Shown: positions 43,300 through 55,164 of the stretch, one piece after another
Layout: every line of letters starts with the position of its first letter
Numbering within the stretch: position 1 is the stretch's first letter
Position numbers and translations under genes: made by a program
The notes under the pieces: generated by a model
What the model saw: the letters and a program-made list of their open reading frames with translations, nothing else
What the model was told of the DNA's origin: nothing
The model's database searches: none
From: Notospermus geniculatus
Taxonomy: Eukaryota; Nemertea; Pilidiophora; Heteronemertea; Lineidae
Assembly (NCBI GenBank): GCA_002633025.1
Contig: NMRB01000209.1
Location: 40,573-104,572, forward strand
Direction of reading: 5' to 3'
Length of the DNA: 64,000 nt

Positions 43300-46200
43300 A
43301 TGGCTACTTTGGAGCAAGCAAAAGCTATTAAAAGCATGACATTAGTTCAGCTGGAGTTGTGTAAGTATCTGTCATGTCTATGTACCATGATTATGATGAT
43401 TATCCTGTGGGACCTGATCTCCTGTCCCTGGACAACCGATTACCACTCTCCCTCTTTTACTTTCAGTTCAGTGTTATCTTGAAAGAATGGGGTTAGCTGT
43501 CACTAAACAGGAACAGTTTTGGGAGGCCTGTGGGTTTGGGAACTGGTACAGGGTCAAGAAGTTCATTGAGGAAGATGGTGTGGATGTCAACAAAATTTCT
43601 TATACGGTAAGAATAACTCTCGTGGTGGTTGTCTTCTTCATGGCAACCTGTATCACGCCTAGAAGATGAATTTTAACCCTCTTTTAGCTGATGTGTTAAT
43701 GACCTGTTAATTGTTTTCAGAATAACTCCTACCCCATCCATGTTGCATCCCAGGGCAAGGCTGAAGTGGTGAAGTTGTTAATAGAGGCCAACTGTGATGT
43801 GAATATCAAGGATGAGGTTTGTGTTTCTACCATTTTACCAATTTAGAGGCCAACTGTCATGTGAATGTGGTCAAAAACTAGATAAGCGAGCGATATTTTT
43901 GATGCGATTTATGACATACATGTAATATATTAAGGTTTCTACCATGATAGAGGCCAACTGTGATGTAAATGTAAAGAAGGCTGAATGGCATGCCGCTCGC
44001 TGCCTGCTACTTGTGTGACCCCTGGTCCAGTAATTGTAAGAGTTCTGAGTCCGTGTGTAGCTTTCACCAATCTTGTATAGCAAAGTTGTTTTTCAATTTG
44101 TCTCTAAATGTTGTCGGTTTCAGAACGAGAGATTGGCCCTGCACCATGCAGCCATGAAGGGTCATGCAGATATCATCTTCATGCTCCTGGATGCTGGCTC
44201 TGAAATCAACACGCAGGATAAGGNTGATTAAAGAACAAAAGCCAGCCCTGAACAAACAGCTGGCTCAACAAGGGTCTTTCTTCTTCTTGGGGATCTTTTA
44301 AATCACCCCCAACAGAGTTACTAATTGTATTATTGCTGTTATGTTAATGCTCCAGTCTTTCTTCAATTTGTAATATTTCTCATTTTACCTGATGAGGGCT
44401 AGCAGGATGCTGCCGAAAACGTTTGTACCGTGTATATAGTGTAATATATAGATATGAATATCACATTTTGGATTTGCTCGTTTCTTTGGTTCTATACATG
44501 TAATATATGATAGGGGCCAACTATGATGTAAATGTAAAGAAGGCTGAATGGCATGCCGCTCGCTGCCTGCTACTTGTGTGACCCCTGGTCCAGTAATTGT
44601 AAGAGTTCCGAGTCTGTGTGTAGCTTTCACCAATCTTGTATAGGAACATTGTTTTTCAATTTGTCTGTGAATGTTGTTGGTTTCAGAACGAGAGACTGGC
44701 TCTGCACCATGCAGCCATGAAGGGTCATGCAGATATCATCTTCATGCTCCTGGATGCTGGCTCTGAAATCAACACGCAGGATAAGGTATTAATAACCCTT
44801 AGAAATTACATGTATGGGGAAAATGACTGAAAAGTTGCTGAGTCCTATCAACTAGAAAGTTCTCCCAAAAACGCTGAGTGAGACTTGTATGGTATGATTG
44901 GGAATTTGTAGGTAAATTGAAAAATTCTTAAGGATGTGAATGATGGCAAGGCAAGCTGAGGGCCACAAATAGATCCACCTTGGGTGGCGAGGGAAATGTC
45001 TGAGTTTTCTGAAAGAAATTTGCAGTCACTACCATGATTATGAAAATGTTGTGTAATATTCTTCAGAATGGTTGGACACCACTTATTTGTGCTGGCTACT
45101 GGGCTTACCCTGAGGCTGTATGGACCCTGATTGACCGCGGAGCTGACATCAATCTTAGGAATAAAGTAAGTAATAATAATAAAGTGAGTAATCAGATGAG
45201 ATCATTATCTGGCTGCAGAACAATCTTTCAGGTCGAATTGGGCAATTCGGGACTGAATTTTGGCGTCGTTGACAGAGAGGTTGTCCTGGTAGAGATATCA
45301 GCCAAAGGTAGTTTGGTTGAACATCATGACAAGGAAAGAATGTGAAACATTGAGTAAACTCATCACTTAATTGTCCCAATTAGGGAGGTCATTTTTCCTT
45401 GCTGTATAATAGAGTTTTTTCATTGCAGGATGACAGGAATGCCCTCCATGAAGTCTGTCGTAGCCCGATCCGTGATAAAGAGGAGGACCTCGGTGAGATT
45501 ACTGAGTTCTTACTCGATGCCAAGATTGATATGAATGCATTGGCAGCAGCCGAGGGCTGGATGGAGGTATGTTCTCTTCAGCGTTTATATTTTGAATTGA
45601 GAGTGGCAGTGTGTCAAATATTGTATTACTCGTTCATTTGTGGGTGGGTTCACTTGAACACTAATTCCCCCTGAAGAGTACAGTGACACACATCGTTATG
45701 CAATTGCACATGAAAACAGCATCATGAGGTCACCTTGTGACGAAACCATGACACAGTGTGATCACACTTCACCCTGTCTGCTATATCAGGATTCAATACT
45801 AAGTGGTTGAGATTATTTACTTCTTTCAGGCGGACTTCACACCACTGATGTTCTCTGCCTACCATGGCCACACAGGTGTGACGAAGGTTCTTCTTGGTAG
45901 AGGTTGTGAAACAAATACCCAGGGTATCAGTGTGAGTAAAACGAAACGTTGAGTTGAGAGCCGAGTGCCCAATATAATATTACTGGCTCTATGGACAATA
46001 TTGGGTGAAAACATGTAAATGTAGAGCAGGAGGGAACCTGAGTGCCTAGAGAAACCCGGTGCTGTCAAAGAGTGTCGCCCTGAATGACTGGAAGAATGGG
46101 ACGCGACGTAGGTTGAACCCAGAACCATAAGTTGTGACAGGTGCCAGTGTTTTCACTATACCACTCTGACAGCCTATACCAATCATAAAATGATGCTTTG

Positions 46201-47068
46201 GGGCTCATGTGTTGTTCAGTGACAACATCATTGACATTTATACTACTGATTTGGACCTAACTGTTTCATCATTTCTTGGTTTTCTTTCCAGAATAATTGG
46301 TCTGCATTACACTGGGCTGCCAATAGAGGGCATCAGGAAATGGTGGAGCTTCTTTTGGAGAACGGTTGTGATGCCAACCTGAAAGGTTATGTGAGTATTG
46401 ACGGAAATCTTAAGTAATCATTTGTCCTGTATAATCATTTGTCGTTAAAGATTGGACTCCAAGTTTCCATCTCAGGATTATTGCCTTGGAATCTCAATGA
46501 AATTTGACAAGGCACATGGGCAGAATAGGTCCCTGTTCATGTGGAGCAGACATTAGCACGATGTGACCGCTATCTATGTATCTGCATTTGACAATTCATA
46601 CGTCAAATTCACGACAACATACAATTTGATAAGCTCCTTTTTTTACAGCGGGATGAAAGGCCATTGAACGTCGCCAAAACACCTGAGATTAAGCACGTCT
46701 TGGCGCCGTACACAGAAGGATTTGAAAACATCGGCTTCATCCGTATGGAACGACGTCCGTCCGTCACAACCGATGAAGGATCAGGCTCTGATTCGGAGCC
46801 AAACTCTCCTGCTTTGGAGAGAAGGAGTGATTCTTCGAAAGACGGTATTGTAAATGGGTCGTCAAATGACCTTGAATTTGATGACTCGCATTCGGAGCAT
46901 TTGATGAGTACGGCAACAGAGGACAGTACGCCAACTGGTGAAATGCCCGAGATGGAAAATCAAATATCATCTGCTTCTGATAATAGAGGCGGATCGTCGG
47001 GGAATCGTTCCGATGGTGCTGCTGATGACGAGTATTTTGAGGATGTCATTGCTGAAGGACTTCACTAG
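43300..47068 (+). CDS. Ankyrin-repeat protein, nine or ten exons
   Basis: Exons 43300-43360, 43467-43606, 43721-43816, 44124-44222 and/or 44687-44785, 45067-45165, 45429-45566, 45830-45931, 46292-46390 and 46649-47068 all join in phase. With one copy of the duplicated exon the protein is 417 residues. After a helical N-terminus (MATLEQAKAIKSM) there are about seven ankyrin repeats, mostly one per exon of about 33 codons (for example NERLALHHAAMKGH, NGWTPLICAGYW, NNWSALHWAANRGH), followed by an acidic, Ser-rich tail ending FEDVIAEGLH. It has no signal peptide or membrane segment, so it is likely an intracellular scaffold. I do not recognise a specific orthologue. The exon at 44124-44222 is nearly identical to 44687-44785 but runs into an unresolved base at its donor, so the extra repeat may be an assembly artefact. 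Confidence 0.85.
44225..44495 (+). mobile_element. 3' end of a Penelope-like element
   Basis: Directly after the unresolved base, an open frame reads IKEQKPALNKQLAQQGS and stops at a TAA. This resembles the tail of the GIY-YIG endonuclease of Penelope-like retroelements. About 120 bp further on lies a hammerhead-like motif. The element is cut off at the N, and only its last 270 bp are present. Confidence 0.5.
44389..44418 (+). ncRNA. Hammerhead-ribozyme-like motif
   Basis: CTGATGAG, then a stem (GGCTAGC with GCTGCC, one bulged base, loop AGGAT), then CGAAA make up the conserved hammerhead core. Such motifs are known in Penelope-like elements. Stems I and III are not clear by eye, so activity is not established. 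Confidence 0.4.
45950..46180 (-). mobile_element. tRNA-derived SINE in ankyrin intron
   Basis: On the minus strand, TCAGAGTGGTATAGTG (box A-like) and GGTTCTGGGTTCAACC (box B-like) are followed by GGGTTTCTCTAGGCACTCAG. Same family as 22313-22450. Confidence 0.55.
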
Positions 47069-48054
47069 TTTACGACATTCTTTCACTGCCTAGATTTCAA
47101 ATCATGAATGCTCGCTTTGGACTTTGTATCGTCTGTCTGCGCTGTGTTGATAAATTTGTTGGGATGTGTGGGAATTNTGAAGCTTTTTTCAAATTTGTTT
47201 ATATTACCATGAACTGATCATGTTATGAAATGTGTGAAAAATTGTCTGTTTAGTTATTTATTCAGTGCTGAGTGTCAGTGGACAATATCAATGTGGTTCT
47301 CAAGATGTTTGTTTGAACGGGCCTATTCGAGGCTGACCACTGCCAACTAGGCCTACATGTATTTTGTAAGCTATTTTTAAAATCTAGCTGAGTGTTTTCT
47401 GCACATTTTTACCAAGTGAGAGCTTTTGATGGCTAGTGCACGGGAAATTTGTAAAATTTTGCATTATTAAAATGAGCTATGAAATAAAAATACCGGTATC
47501 TTGATTCAGAACTTCAGTTTTGTCATCAAATCATTTCATGTACTGCGAACCCAACTACAACAAGTTAACCATGGATTATCCACACTGGTAACACTGTTCA
47601 TGCAATCATAACAACGTCTCCGCCCAGGCGAATGTCTTCGGTCCCCTCCACGGTGCACAAGGAATCGGTGGTTCTGCCATTCAACGACAGATGCCGCCAC
47701 CGTCTGCAGGGTCTATTTTTAGTATGGGTCGTCGTCACCTGACCTCCAACGATGTCAACGCCATCTCTCAATAGGAAGCTGAACTAGACTGAAGTGGGGC
47801 ACGCGGGAACTTTCGTAGCCGCGAAACTAACTTCCATTATTTCCGTCAATGGTCCAGCACATACGCACTGAAGACCCCCCGGGGTGGAATAATAGTCTAT
47901 TATGATAATATATAAGACAGGCCTAAGATTTATTTGAGTGGCCATGAAAAGCAAAAAGGCAATTTATCTTTCTGAATGACAAAACGTTATAATCATAACC
48001 CTGCGGCAGAGAGGTCGGATAAAGTCACTGATTTTTTTCTGAGGGCGGCGGGCC
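47069..48054. other. 3' UTR of the ankyrin gene and intergenic stretch
   Basis: The untranslated region probably runs to just after 47488. It contains an unresolved base at 47177. Beyond it I see no gene before the sushi gene promoter. Confidence 0.5.
47483..47488 (+). promoter_or_regulatory. Polyadenylation signal, ankyrin gene
   Basis: AATAAA about 415 bp after the stop codon, the first well-formed signal downstream. Confidence 0.55.
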
Positions 48055-48062
48055 CATAAATA
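48055..48062 (+). promoter_or_regulatory. TATA-like box of the first sushi/FG-GAP gene
   Basis: CATAAATA lies 52 bp upstream of the start codon, suiting a short 5' UTR. The paralogue has TATAAA at a similar distance, which supports both. Confidence 0.5.
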
Positions 48063-48113
48063 CGTCACTGAATGAGTGTCAATCAGTTCTGAGTTGCTCC
48101 TCCGACTCTCAAA

Positions 48114-51100
48114 ATGGACTTGGCTGTTGTTTTGTTGGTGTTATTAGGATTCGTAGCTTTTAACAGCGTAAGTGAATTTAATGTTTCTCGCACCTCATCA
48201 TGCAAGTGAACAACTATTTATTTGCTATTCCAGGATAAAAACCACAAAATTAAAATGACTGATTCTGTCGGCCTTGTCTCATTTTGCAATTTTAGCACGA
48301 TGCGCCTTCATTATGTGATACGGCGGACAATAGTTTTGGCGTTTCCTACATTTCGCGTTTTTCAGGCGGCCGACCCCGGCCTGGGTGATCTGGAAAACAC
48401 ATTGACTGGGGAACTGGGCGGAGATGATGATGGCGGTGGTAGGTTAATTGGGAACCAATCTGTTTATAATCCCGTTGACGTTAAAAACTCATTCGTAAAC
48501 GACACCCTACACAACCACACACGTCTTGGTCCTCAAGGCAATGAGACAAACGTCTCGGCTTTGAGAACGTCTTGGTCGACGTCGGCACGGTTTTGAGCCT
48601 CCAGTGCGGCTGTCGGTCTGTCTCATGGAATCTTGTGACTTAATTAATTTTGCGTGGTTAGTCCACGGAGATAAGTTGCTTACATGTTTTGCCGTTTGTG
48701 CTCCAGGCACCGCTAAGAAATGTCCCCCACACAAGGACCTTCCCCACGTTACCCGCTTCTCTAATGACACGACCGCTGACTCTGTCGTTGTCTTTGAATG
48801 TAAGAAAGGCTACAAGAGGACGTCAGGGTCGGAGACCAGAATGTGCCAAAGAGCCACACTTACTTGGACTGGGAAAGAACTGGTTTGTTCTGGTACGTAT
48901 GTTTCATTTACATTGCATACGTAAAAATACTGTAGAGTACCACGAGTGATGTTGCAACGGTAAAGGTGGCAGCACCGTCAAAACAATCACCTTGAGCGCC
49001 TTCTCGAGTATGGCGATCTATGGTGGTTGGAGACTTATTCAGCGATTTGATGGGGGCCATTCATACACAGACCTCAGAGTAAACCAGGGTATTTAAAATG
49101 AGACAACATAACAAACCGGATCTCCTGATTTCAGGGGTAAAGTGTCCTGTACTAAAGACTCCCCCGAATTCCAAGGCAAGCAGTACCGCTCGTTCATACG
49201 GAACGACAGTAACCTTTACTTGTAAGAAGGGTTACCTGAAGATTGGAGGTGATTCAAAAAGAAAATGCCTCGCCAACAAGACATGGACTGGGACCAACAT
49301 TAAATGCAAAAGTAAGAAAGTTTAGGCCGACTATGGACCTGTCCTCTGTCTGTAGAGTGCAAGCTGTGAAAAATAATGTCACTTACCCTGATTAGGTCAC
49401 GATGCAATTTCCTAAGTATGTCAGAGAAATCCCCGTGTCCAAGTCTGCAAAAGAAAACAAAGGCTTGTTTCAGGACCAAAATTATAATTCAGCTTCAAAT
49501 CCAATCATTTCCCATAGGAAACAATCAGCTCCAACCACGTTCCCAGGTATCGGCCCAAATGGATAACGTCGCTGGGGAAAACGGATCCTTGAGACTGGGG
49601 ACGAAATTGATCCGGGTCGTTCTGTAGAATATGCAAATTGGGTTCATAGGTCACAAACCGACCCGTCTTCCAAAACAACGTTAGTAGATTGGTCCCCGTC
49701 CTCGAGCCACTCCGCTAATACCAAAAATATTTCACAACACCGGCGCGATCGATGACAGAGGAGCAGTCTACTTTTTGGCCCGTATTTTAGAATGCTCCTC
49801 AACGTAAAGGAGTTACTCAAGGCTAATTGTTCTCCTGTTGAGAATAATAGCCTTGAGGAACTCCTTTATGTTGAGGAGCATTCTAAAATACGGGCCTTTG
49901 AGTCAAAATCCCAACATAATGGCGAATGGGGGATTCCTCTTTCCCCGCTCTCTGACCAAAACATGAGTGTGATATTTGTCCCGCTTGGTTTTTCTAGGCA
50001 ACACTTGTAAAGTACCGAGAGTTCCAAATGCTGTATGTAACCCCAAAGCAGGCAGCAAAGCCGCCATAGGTAGCTCTCTCACCTGCTCCTGTAAAAAAGG
50101 GTTCAAATCTAAGGGCGGTAACGCCAAGGTGACGTGTAAGAAGATGGAGACCTGGTCTGGGAAGCCATTAAAGTGTGTGGGTAGGTATGGGGGTGTGGAA
50201 ACAGCTATAGGAGGTATGGGGGTGTGGAAACAGCTATAAAAATCTTTAGGGACACCCTGTAGATTTGAAAATCGAATATCCATAGAAAACAAAATGTAAA
50301 GGAAGTGACCGCAAACATTTCCATCCAAGTTGATTTCAATGTGTGAGTAGGCCTACTGAGTTTATTTACTCTGAGGATTTGAATAGCATCGCTGATTTAT
50401 TGACCGCTATCGAAATCCACTTCTCCTTGCCTCCAACTCCTGAGTTAATCACTGTTCTTAACGCTCGCTCCATTCGTCACTGGTAATCTCATGATGGACA
50501 GGTAATGGCATTTGAATAAATCAAACCAAGTGACAAATGAAATATAGGATCGACGTCACTACCTGATTTAATACAGAGCTTTAGACCGCATACGATAAAC
50601 GTTAACGATAACGTACTCTACTTCTGCGATCGATGAAAGTGTAGACTGGTTCCAGTCTTTGCCGTTTCACTTCCGCACCACGACTAGCCGTTGTTGTGGA
50701 GCGAGCGCAGCGGCAAAGACGGGAACCAGTCCGATGAAGGTGCTGTTGGCGGCGGCGGGCTCCTGGGTACTCGCATGATTTGGTTGTGAACTTCAGCTTT
50801 TCGCGCCGAATTTGATTATGTCATTTCCAACCACGTTCCCAGGTATCGGCCCAAATGGATAACGTCGCTGGGGAAAACGGATCCTTGAGACTGGGGACGA
50901 AATTGATCCGGGTCGTTGTGTAGAATATGCAAATTGGGTTCATAGGTCACAAACCGACCCGTCTTCCAAAACAACGTTAGTAGACTGGTCCCCGTCCTCG
51001 AGCCACTCCGCTAATACCAAAAATATTTCACAACAGCGGCGTGATCGATGACAGAGGAGCAGTCTACTTTTTGGCCCGTACTTTAGAATGCTCCTCAACG

Positions 51101-54100
51101 TAAAGGAGTTCCTCAAGGCTAATTGTTCTCCTGTTGAGAACATTAGCCTTGAGGAACTCCTTTACGTTGAGGAGCATTCTAAAGTACGGGCCTTTGAGTC
51201 AAAATCCCAACATAATGGCGAATGGGGGATTCCTCTTTCCCCGCTCTCTGACCAAAACATGAATGTGATATTTGTCCCGCTTGGTTTTTCTAGGCAACAC
51301 TTGTAAAGTACCGAGAGTTCCAAATGCTGTATGTAATCCCAAAGCAGGCAGCAAAGCCGCCATAGGTAGCTCTCTCACCTGCTCCTGTAAAAAAGGGTTC
51401 AAATCTAAGGGCGGTAACGCCAAGGTGACGTGTAAGAAGATGGAGACCTGGTCTGGGAAGCCATTAAAGTGTGTGGGTAGGTATGGGGGTGTGGAAACAG
51501 CTATAAAAAGCTTTAGGGACACCCTGTAGATTTGAAAATCGAATATCCATAGAAAACAAAATGTAAAGGAAGTGACAGGAAACATTTCCGTCCAAATTGA
51601 TTTCAATGTTTTGAGTAGGCCTACTGAGTTTATTTACTCTGAGGATTTGAATAGGATCGCTGATTTATTGACCGCTATCGAAATCCACTTCTTGCCTCCA
51701 ACTCCTGAGTTAATCACTGTTCTTAACGCTCGCTCCATTCGTCACTGGTAATCTCATGATGGACAGGTAATGGCATTTGAATAAATCAAACCAAGTGACA
51801 AATGAAATTTAGGATCGACGTCACTACCTGATTTAATACACAGCTTTAGACCGCATACGATAAACGTTAACGATAACGTACTCTACTTCTGCGATCGATG
51901 AAAGTGTAGACTGGTTCCAGTCTTGGCCGTTTCACTTCCGCACCACGACCAGCCGTTGTTGTGGAGCGAGCGCAGCGGCAAAGACGGGCACCAGTCTGAT
52001 GAAGGTGCTGTTGGCGGCGGCGGGCTCCTGGGTACTCGCATGATTTGGTTGTGAACTTCAGCTTTTCGCGCCGAATTTGATTATGTCATGTCGGCGGAAA
52101 AACATACCGCGCTGCCTCCGAATAAGAATGGGACTGGAGATAAAAACTGGAGATAAAGGAAGAGGATGAGAACGTTTCCTGCTGACAAACTATTCGAAGA
52201 GGCGGAACCTCCTTTAACATTACATTACATATTTTTAGCCACACGCTGTACCGCACTGCGAGTGTCACATGCGAAGTTGTCCACCAATTCCAACACTGCC
52301 GGGACGGTTGTCCACATCACTTGTCATGATCGATACAGAAAGGTGTCCGGAAATACGAGGATAATATGTCAAAACGGAAAATGGTCAGGAAGGGCCGCGG
52401 TTTGCAAACGTACGTATACCGTGCAACATTTCATATTGGGGAGTTTAAGAAATCAAACGATAAACGTTAACTTTACGACAACGTTACTTTTTGTACCGAA
52501 AATGCAATATATAATCTGGCGAATTTGCAGTATGAAAAATAATGTTGTCGTAAAGTTAACGTTTATCGTCTGATTTCTTAAACTCCCTATTCTATACCGT
52601 GCAACAAACAAATAGTAATGTTTTAGTTGTATCAAATCTGGGGGCAAGCATATTTTGAGGTGTTTTCCTCCGACACGTCATGTTGCCTCACCCATGTCAC
52701 CACCATTCCTCAGTTGCGCTGCTGATATGAAAACCCGAAATGAACTGCCCGTCGACAAATTTTCGCTTTTCAGGCGGCAGAGGGTTCCAGGACCCACCAA
52801 AGGCAGCGAAAATGGGAAGAGGATGCAAGGGCTTTTGTCAGGGGTCTGGAGACGATGTCCTTGTTCCCGCCAGTGACGTCACCGGTGACGGATTCGCTGA
52901 CATTGTCTGTCACAAGAAATCTGGACATATCCATGTTGCCGTAAATAACCAACATGGCGGCTTCACCTGCAATAACAATCCTGCAAAAGGGATTGAGAAG
53001 GGATGGTGTAGAGGTCGTCGGACTTATGTTCATCCTCAGTTGCGCTGCTGATATGAAAACCCGAAATGAACTGCCCGTCGACAAATTTTCGCTTTTCAGG
53101 CGGCAGAGGGTTCCAGGACCCACCAAAGGCGGCGAAAATGGGAAAAGGATGCAAGGGCTTTTGTCAGGGGTCTGGAGATGATGTCCTTGTTCCCGCCAGT
53201 GACGTCACCGGTGACGGATTCGCTGATATTGTCTGTCACAAGAAATCTGGACATATCCATGTTGCCGTAAATAACCAACATGGCGGCTTCACCTGCAATA
53301 ATAATCCTGCAAAAGGGATTGAGAAGGGATGGTGTAGAGGTCGTCGGACTTATGTTCACATGGGAGACTTCAATGGCGATAAAAGAGCTGACTTACTCTG
53401 CCAAGATCAGGCCCGTCCTTCTCGCGACGCGCGTTTAAGGTACTAGTATAGTATGCCATCTTGAATATATCGTCACGTCCCACCTTTAGTGATGAAATCC
53501 GCATACTTTGATGACGTAGTCCTCACCCTTTGATGACGTAGGAATGGAACTGAACAACTGACTTGAACATTACTTCGTCACTGTACAATATCCACAAGTC
53601 TCATTCTTAAAGGCGCTCTAGTTCGAATCGTAAACATTACGGTGTGCCACCTATTGTCAACTTCTGGTACTAACAAATCGGATAAAATCGAATTAAATCT
53701 CGCCTTTCACAACTTTTTGTTTGTTTTTGAGCGTAAAATCATACATATATTTCAGTTACAAGAATATTTATCAAGATAGATATAAAAATAGATAACATTA
53801 ATGTTTTGGTATACACGGTGCTGCCACCTGTCCGCAGGAAAATAACTATTATAATCAACCATGTAAATAAACAAACCGTAATGTCTACAATTCGAACTAG
53901 AGCGCCTTTAAATTACTAAACTTTTTTCTCATTGGATGTACATGTACATACATGTAGTTTCTGTTCGTATCCAACGACATGACTACAAGAATTTTAAAAT
54001 CTGTCATTTTCTAGAAAACCTGGCAAAAATGCTTACTCGAACCCGACTAATGAAGGAAAACAGCATTATTGTTCCGCACACCGACATTTCGAACTACATA

Positions 54101-55164
54101 TAGCTGATTTCGATGGTGATGGCAAGGCCGATTTTCTCTGTCACAGTAATTCTACTGGACAAAAATGGTTGGCCAAAGGCTATCTGCCTAAACATGGTTT
54201 CATAAGCAAGCAACACTTGCGAATGGGATGGTGTCTTCATAGTACATCGAAGCTCTACGTGGGTGATTTCAACGGTGATGGTTCCAAAGATATTTATTGT
54301 CATGACGATTCTGGTAACCTATGGAGCGCATACACGGTCAAAGGAGCGACAAAGATTTCTACATCAAGTACGTTTCTTTGACATTTCTGCACCGGACGTC
54401 ACGGCCCGATATTACATCATGTAAAACTGAACTGATTTATCACCGTCCTCAACGCCTTGATTCGTTTTTTTTCAGTCGCGCATCGTCAGCAAATGACCTA
54501 TAGACGACGATTCTGCGCCCACAACACGAAAGCAATCATGCCAAAATTCCACCTGATAAATTTCAACGGGGACAGCAAATCAGACTTGTACTGTCACAGG
54601 ACAACTTCGTCACAACAAAACTGTGTATTGCTCGGTCGAAAAGGATTCTTTAGGTAGGTAACAGTCGGCGAGTTCATGTCGGCACAAAACCCTTTATTTT
54701 GACATTCCTGGTCGCCCATCCATCGACTATGTCCTTACGTACGTGTACGTGTACTTACGTCCACAAGCCGCCATCTTTGTCATTCACTCTGTCCACAAGC
54801 CGCCATCTTTGCCATTTACTCCATCCACAAGCCGCCATCTTTGCCATTTACTCCATCCACAAACCGCCATCTTTGCCATTTACTCCGTCCACAGGCCGCC
54901 ATCGATGGCCCCACTCGTGGCGCTGTGATAGCTTGCGTGTCGTCTCTTACGCCATTATGCTACTAAATGCAAACTTCATCCCGAATAATGGTTAAATTTA
55001 ACTTTTTCAGTGATTCCACCAAATGTGCATGGAAATCGAAAAATGATTTCTGCAACAAGAGAGGAGATTTGCTCATTTTTGGGAAATTTCACGGAAGAAA
55101 GCGAGATGACATCTTGTGTGTTCGTAAAAGGAAGTTCTACCTTATCCGCAATTACGGCCCGTAG
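48114..55164 (+). CDS. Secreted sushi (CCP) / FG-GAP-repeat protein, gene 1
   Basis: Exons 48114-48167 (signal peptide, MDLAVVLLVLLGFVAFNS), 48366-48438 (acidic linker), 48707-48892, 49135-49311, 49998-50180, 51294-51476, 52239-52409 (five sushi modules, each one phase 1-1 exon with four Cys and a Trp), 53100-53439, 54015-54367, 54476-54653 and 55011-55164 join in phase to 683 residues. The C-terminal half has about six FG-GAP/VCBS-like calcium-loop repeats followed by Cys (DVTGDGFADIVCH, DFNGDKRADLLCQ, DFDGDGKADFLCH, DFNGDGSKDIYCH, NFNGDSKSDLYCH, then a worn FHGRKRDDILCV). Sushi modules bind proteins or glycans; FG-GAP repeats often form propellers. An extracellular recognition or adhesion role is inferred. 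The two middle sushi exons encode the same sequence and come from a recent duplication. An extra copy of the first FG-GAP exon (52774) leads to a stop. Confidence 0.8.
49531..50826 (+). repeat. 1.29-kb tandem duplication, copy 1
   Basis: Starts CCAACCACGTTCCCAGG and includes sushi exon 49998-50180 with its flanking introns. It is about 97% identical to 50827-52089, with no N at the junction. It differs by an extra short repeat of GTATGGGGGTGTGGAAACAG after the exon. Confidence 0.85.
49777..49896. repeat. Long perfect-type hairpin, copy 1
   Basis: GGCCCGTATTTTAGAATGCT and following bases form a ~55-bp arm matched by the inverted right arm, with a short loop. It lies in the intron before the third sushi exon. 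Two mismatches remain in this copy. Confidence 0.8.
50827..52089 (+). repeat. 1.29-kb tandem duplication, copy 2
   Basis: Second copy, including sushi exon 51294-51476 (one synonymous difference from copy 1) and the hairpin at 51073-51192. Confidence 0.85.
51073..51192. repeat. Long perfect-type hairpin, copy 2
   Basis: Equivalent of 49777-49896. The arms read CCGTACTTTAG and CTAAAGTACGG where copy 1 has CCGTATTTTAG and CTAAAATACGG, so both arms changed together. Confidence 0.8.
52439..52588. mobile_element. 150-bp TIR element in intron
   Basis: GGGAGTTTAAGAAATCAAAC and the following CGATAAACGTTAACTTTACG return inverted at the right end, with about 47 bp matching nearly perfectly. TATT lies beside both ends. 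It is non-coding. Confidence 0.65.
52708..53033 (+). repeat. 326-bp tandem duplication of the first FG-GAP exon
   Basis: Matches 53034-53359 with about five differences. It includes an acceptor (52771-52773) and most of the exon but breaks off before the donor. Reading on from this acceptor meets TGA at 53047-53049, right after the junction. Confidence 0.85.
53611..53907. mobile_element. piggyBac-like MITE with TTAA duplication
   Basis: The ends AGGCGCTCTAGTTCGAAT and its complement are flanked by TTAA (53607-53610 and 53908-53911). About 36 bp of the ends match. It is non-coding and lies in an intron of the first sushi/FG-GAP gene. Confidence 0.7.
54760..54907 (+). repeat. 32-bp minisatellite in intron
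   Basis: About 4.6 units of TCCACAAGCCGCCATCTTTG plus CCATTTACTCCA. Confidence 0.9.

Noticed and set aside
49903-50328. Minus-strand frames of about 140 codons in the sushi gene (also 51199-51606)
   Set aside because: They are antisense to confirmed sushi exons and are duplicated only because the whole unit is duplicated.
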